This document shows, piece after piece, positions 22,832-25,498 of a DNA stretch of 25,498 nt (position 1 is the first letter of the stretch; every line of letters starts with the position of its first letter). A model generated the notes under the pieces. It worked only from the letters and a program-made list of their open reading frames with translations. It made no database searches and was not told the DNA's origin. The DNA lies in contig CANQZS010000003.1 of NCBI GenBank assembly GCA_947628385.1, positions 1 through 25,498 on the forward strand, written 5' to 3'. The translations under genes and the position numbers were made by a program. Origin of the DNA: an uncultured Clostridia bacterium. Lineage in GTDB: Bacteria > Bacillota > Clostridia > Oscillospirales > Ruminococcaceae.

Positions 22832-24409
22832 ATGGCTGTAATTATTTCACAGATAAAAACGGATATTTCCGCAGATAACAGGGAGATCATAAAAGCCGCT
22901 CTGAAAAAAGCCGGCATCGGCAGAGAAAATGTCGTCAGAGCAGATATTCACAGAACCTCCCTTGATGCAAGGAACAATAAAAGGATATTGCTTGTTTCGT
23001 CTGTGCGCGTCGAGCTTGAAAAAGCTTCGGACGAAAAAGCGCTTTGTGAAAAATATCCGTTCTGTGCATTTTCGGAGCGTGGGAAGCTGCTGCCTGATAA
23101 GGTCACGGCTTCGGATAAAAAAATCGTCATAGCAGGATTTGGTCCTGCGGGAATGTTTGCGGGTCTTGTCCTTGCGGAATATGGATTTTCTCCGGTAATA
23201 ATAGAACGGGGAGGAGATGTGGACAGCAGAGCTGCCGCAGTTGAGAATTTCTGGAATAATGCCGTCCTCGATCCGGAGACTAACGTTCAGTTCGGCGAGG
23301 GAGGAGCGGGAACATTCTCTGACGGAAAGCTTACTACACGCATAAACGATCCTCTTTGCGGGTATGTACTGGAAAAGCTCGCGGAATTCGGCGCTCCGGA
23401 GGAGATACTTGTAAAGGCTAAGCCGCATATCGGTACGGATAATCTGAGAAATGTAATAAAGGCTATCCGCCGGAGAATTACAGAGCTTGGGGGAACTGTA
23501 AGGTTTCATTCAAAGCTTTCGGATATTGCGGTCGAAAACGGAAGAGTAAAATCGGTGATACTCGGAAACGGTGAGAATATCTGCTGCGACGCTCTTATTC
23601 TTGCTGTGGGACACAGCGCAAGGGATACCTTTGAAATGCTGCTCAAAAAAAATATTTTCATCGAGCCTAAGCCGTTTTCCATAGGCGCAAGGATCGAGCA
23701 TAGTCAGGAGGACGTTGACCGCTCTCTTTATGGTGAATATTGGAATGACGTCAGACTTCCAAAGGGCGAATATCAGCTTTCCTACAGAAAAGGTGAACGT
23801 GCGGTATACACGTTTTGTATGTGTCCGGGCGGTATAGTGGTCCCGGCGGCAAGCGAACCGGAAACGGTGGTAACAAATGGAATGAGCTATTTTGCAAGAG
23901 ACGGCAGGAATGCGAATTCCGCTGTTGCAGTTTCAGTCTCTCCAGATGATTATGGGAATTCTCCACTTGGCGGTGTGGAGCTTGCAAGAAATATCGAAAG
24001 AAAAGCCTTTGCTCTTGCAGGAAAAAATTATAAGGCTCCCGCTTCAACTGTAGGAAATTTCCTTGACGGAAAGGGAGGACTTGATAATGCCGATGCTTCT
24101 CCGACATATGGTATAGGAGTTTCGGAATGTAACTTTTATGAGCTTTTTCCGGAATTTATCACTGAAATGCTTAATGTGGGGCTTAAAGCTTTTTCCGGAA
24201 AAATGAAATGCTTCGGCAGCAGAGGAGCCGTTCTTACAGCGCCGGAAACACGTACCTCGTCTCCGATAAGGATCACAAGAGGCGGGGATATGATGTCAGT
24301 CTCGCTGAAAGGACTTTATCCATGCGGAGAGGGCGCAGGCTATGCAGGAGGAATAATGTCCGCTGCGGTGGACGGTGTAAAATGCGCCTTGAAGATAATG
24401 GAAGCCTGA
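22832..24409 (+). CDS. FAD-dependent oxidoreductase, COG2509-like
   Basis: 525 residues. The ATG at 22832 is supported by the conserved N-terminus but has only a weak ribosome site (GGGA), suggesting coupling to cdaR, which ends 16 bases before. A small N-terminal domain (1-95) precedes the dinucleotide-binding motif GFGPAGMFAGLVLAE (about 106-120), ERGGDVDSR at the end of the second strand, and the family phrase NVQFGEGGAGTFSDGKLTTR (about 148-167). The second FAD contact is near ALILAVGHSARDT, and the C-terminal end has LYPCGEGAGYAGGI. The family is widespread in Firmicutes as 'uncharacterised FAD-dependent dehydrogenase'; its substrate is unknown. Its link to c-di-AMP genes is positional only. 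Confidence 0.9.
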   Translation: MAVIISQIKTDISADNREIIKAALKKAGIGRENVVRADIHRTSLDARNNKRILLVSSVRVELEKASDEKALCEKYPFCAFSERGKLLPDKVTASDKKIVIAGFGPAGMFAGLVLAEYGFSPVIIERGGDVDSRAAAVENFWNNAVLDPETNVQFGEGGAGTFSDGKLTTRINDPLCGYVLEKLAEFGAPEEILVKAKPHIGTDNLRNVIKAIRRRITELGGTVRFHSKLSDIAVENGRVKSVILGNGENICCDALILAVGHSARDTFEMLLKKNIFIEPKPFSIGARIEHSQEDVDRSLYGEYWNDVRLPKGEYQLSYRKGERAVYTFCMCPGGIVVPAASEPETVVTNGMSYFARDGRNANSAVAVSVSPDDYGNSPLGGVELARNIERKAFALAGKNYKAPASTVGNFLDGKGGLDNADASPTYGIGVSECNFYELFPEFITEMLNVGLKAFSGKMKCFGSRGAVLTAPETRTSSPIRITRGGDMMSVSLKGLYPCGEGAGYAGGIMSAAVDGVKCALKIMEA

Positions 24410-24436
24410 TCCTACAGATATTGACGTTATGTAAGT

Positions 24437-24478
24437 AAATACCTCGCACAGCGATAAAATGCTCTGCGAGGTATTTTT
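24437..24478 (+). terminator. intrinsic terminator after the oxidoreductase gene
   Basis: A 12-bp stem AAATACCTCGCA (24437-24448) with TGCGAGGTATTT (24465-24476), extended by AGC/GCT inside, ends in TTTTT. It closes the cdaA-cdaR-oxidoreductase operon. The spore protein gene converges on it from the right. Confidence 0.88.
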
Positions 24479-24505
24479 GATATATTTTAGTCAATAATAA
24501 TCAGG

Positions 24506-24694
24506 TTATGAGTTGATGCCCTGCTTGTAAGCAGCGATCATCTTCTTGACCATCTGACCGCCGACAGATCCTGCTTCTCTGGAAGTAAGATCTCCGTTAT
24601 AACCGTTCTTGAGGTTTACGCCTACCTCATTTGCAGCTTCCATCTTGAAGCGCTCCATAGTTTCTTTGCCCTTCTGAGAATTTACATCTTTCAT
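24506..24694 (-). CDS. alpha/beta-type small acid-soluble spore protein
   Basis: 62 residues, the normal size. The ATG at 24694 has AAGGAG 9 bases upstream. The family signatures are complete: FKMEAANEVGVNL with the germination-protease cleavage region around the Glu, then GYNGDLTSREAGSVGGQMVKKMI with the DNA-binding SREAGSVGGQMVK segment. These proteins coat DNA in dormant spores and protect it from UV and heat; they are expressed in the forespore under sigma-G. No clear sigma-G promoter was found in the 144 bases upstream. The gene implies a sporulating organism or a recent descendant of one. Confidence 0.95.
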   Translation of the reverse strand: MKDVNSQKGKETMERFKMEAANEVGVNLKNGYNGDLTSREAGSVGGQMVKKMIAAYKQGINS

Positions 24695-24838
24695 AGTAAT
24701 TTACTCCTTACATAACAAATTTATATTTTATTCGCAATGATGCGATCTGTAAACCGCGTTTTGAGGTTTGCCTTAGTATTATTTACGGTCATAAATATAT
24801 TATGTGAGGTAATAATATGAATGGTTTCCAATGATATT

Positions 24839-25498
24839 TCAATTAAAACCGGAAATTTTTTTAATTGCGTATATCAGAGCGTCAGTTTCCTTTTCTGTGC
24901 TGAAAACCGACGGCGAAAATCTTACCGTTCCGTCCGGAGCCGTTCCGAGAGCGGTATGAGCAAGTCCGGAGCAGTGAAGTCCTCCGCGCAAAGCAAATCC
25001 CATATCGCTGAGACGTCCGGCGGCTTCGTTTGATGTCATGCCGTCTATATTGAATGAGACGACAGGAAGATAATTCTTTATCCTACAGTCACGGTAAACG
25101 GAAACGCTGCGTATATCCTTGAGAGCTGAGATCAGCTTTAGGCAGAGATGATCTTCATGATCGAAGATCCTGTTTATGCCTATCTTATTTACAAAATTTA
25201 TGCCGGCGCCGAGAGCAATTGCTCCGATGGTATTTATAGTTCCCGATTCGAGCTTATCGGGAAGAATATCGGGCTGGTCGGGCTCCATTGAAAGACTTCC
25301 TGTCCCTCCCTCTGTAAGAGGTGAGATATTGAAGCTTCCGTCAGTTATAAGGAGTCCTGTTCCGCTCGGTCCGTATAAAGCTTTATGTCCGGCTGTGCAG
25401 ATAATATTTATGCCGTCGGAAAGCTTTACGGGGATAACTCCGCACGCCTGCGCTCCGTCGGCAATAAAGCAGATGCCGTTTTTTCTGCATAGCTCTGC
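24839..25498 (-). CDS. class V aminotransferase / cysteine desulfurase-like protein (5' part outside window)
   Basis: 219 residues of the C-terminal part are visible; the frame is open to the window edge, so the start is off the right side. The PLP-binding region is seen in ADGAQACG (cofactor-contact Asp) and TAGHKALYGPSGTG, where Lys forms the Schiff base. GGLHCSGLAH carries the loop Cys used by SufS-type desulfurases. The C-terminal LGTAPDGTVRFSPSVFSTEKE pattern resembles the EF2568-like family of desulfurase relatives. The likely reaction is removal of sulfur from cysteine for Fe-S clusters or thio-modifications, but relatives of unknown substrate exist. It lies upstream of the spore protein on the same strand, with a 144-base gap and no clear terminator between. 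Confidence 0.9.
   Translation of the reverse strand, partial: AELCRKNGICFIADGAQACGVIPVKLSDGINIICTAGHKALYGPSGTGLLITDGSFNISPLTEGGTGSLSMEPDQPDILPDKLESGTINTIGAIALGAGINFVNKIGINRIFDHEDHLCLKLISALKDIRSVSVYRDCRIKNYLPVVSFNIDGMTSNEAAGRLSDMGFALRGGLHCSGLAHTALGTAPDGTVRFSPSVFSTEKETDALIYAIKKISGFN

Noticed and set aside
22847..23509. 220-codon minus-strand ORF
   Set aside because: It lies wholly opposite the flavoprotein gene, which carries clear FAD-binding motifs, and its own sequence shows no domain pattern.
24740..24775. Hairpins CGCA/TGCG and AAACC/GGTTT as terminator of the desulfurase-like gene
   Set aside because: Stems are 4-5 bp and neither is followed by a T-run on the minus strand.
24700..24838. 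Small plus-strand ORF with GAGGT and ATG near 24817
   Set aside because: It stops after five codons.

Overview
The window looks like a chromosomal segment of an anaerobic, spore-former-lineage Firmicute, most likely a Ruminococcus-like member of the Clostridia (Oscillospiraceae). The clues are an alpha/beta-type small acid-soluble spore protein, Gram-positive style AGGAGG ribosome sites with some TTG starts, intrinsic terminators at gene ends, an S-layer-homology (SLH) surface protein, a lipoprotein GH5 mannanase and a GH26-like protein. Genus assignment is inference. No tRNA, rRNA, IS element, prophage or CRISPR array was seen.

Layout. (1) 1-4740, plus strand: the end of one membrane protein, a six-helix permease-like protein, a membrane-anchored Thr/Glu-rich exported protein, a MoxR AAA+ ATPase, a DUF58 protein and a DUF3592-like membrane protein, closed by a terminator. 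(2) 4738-6834, minus strand: a MATE exporter followed by a polysaccharide deacetylase. (3) 6905-8054, plus strand: a GH5_8-type endo-mannanase lipoprotein, converging through a shared two-way terminator on a large secreted YcdB/YcdC plus SLH protein (8078-10339, minus). (4) 10632-14532, plus strand: an autoregulated YtrA/GntR regulator, ABC ATPase, two multi-pass membrane proteins and a CPBP-family membrane protease. (5) 14580-16981, minus strand: a response regulator and sensor kinase pair, the kinase with a large cysteine-containing external sensor region.

(6) 16982-17537 is a 556-base stretch without a conventional gene. It holds signals on both strands: a small ORF with promoter and ribosome site on plus, and on minus a promoter, structured transcript and strong terminator lying antisense to it. 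This is the best candidate here for something undescribed. (7) 17414-20447, plus strand: a small membrane protein with an acidic tail, the YchF ATPase, and a GH26-like glycosidase without a signal peptide. (8) 20526-24478, plus strand: the c-di-AMP synthase CdaA, its partner CdaR, and a large FAD-dependent oxidoreductase. (9) The right end, minus strand: a spore protein and the 3' part of a class V aminotransferase/cysteine desulfurase-like gene.

How the genes work together: blocks 1, 2, 3, 5 and 8 are mostly cell-envelope functions. These are envelope-associated ATPase machinery, deacetylation of surface glycan, polysaccharide degradation, an S-layer-anchored protein, signal sensing and c-di-AMP synthesis, a messenger tied to wall and osmotic homeostasis. 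Blocks 4 and 5 resemble drug- or peptide-response modules, but no substrate can be read from the sequence.
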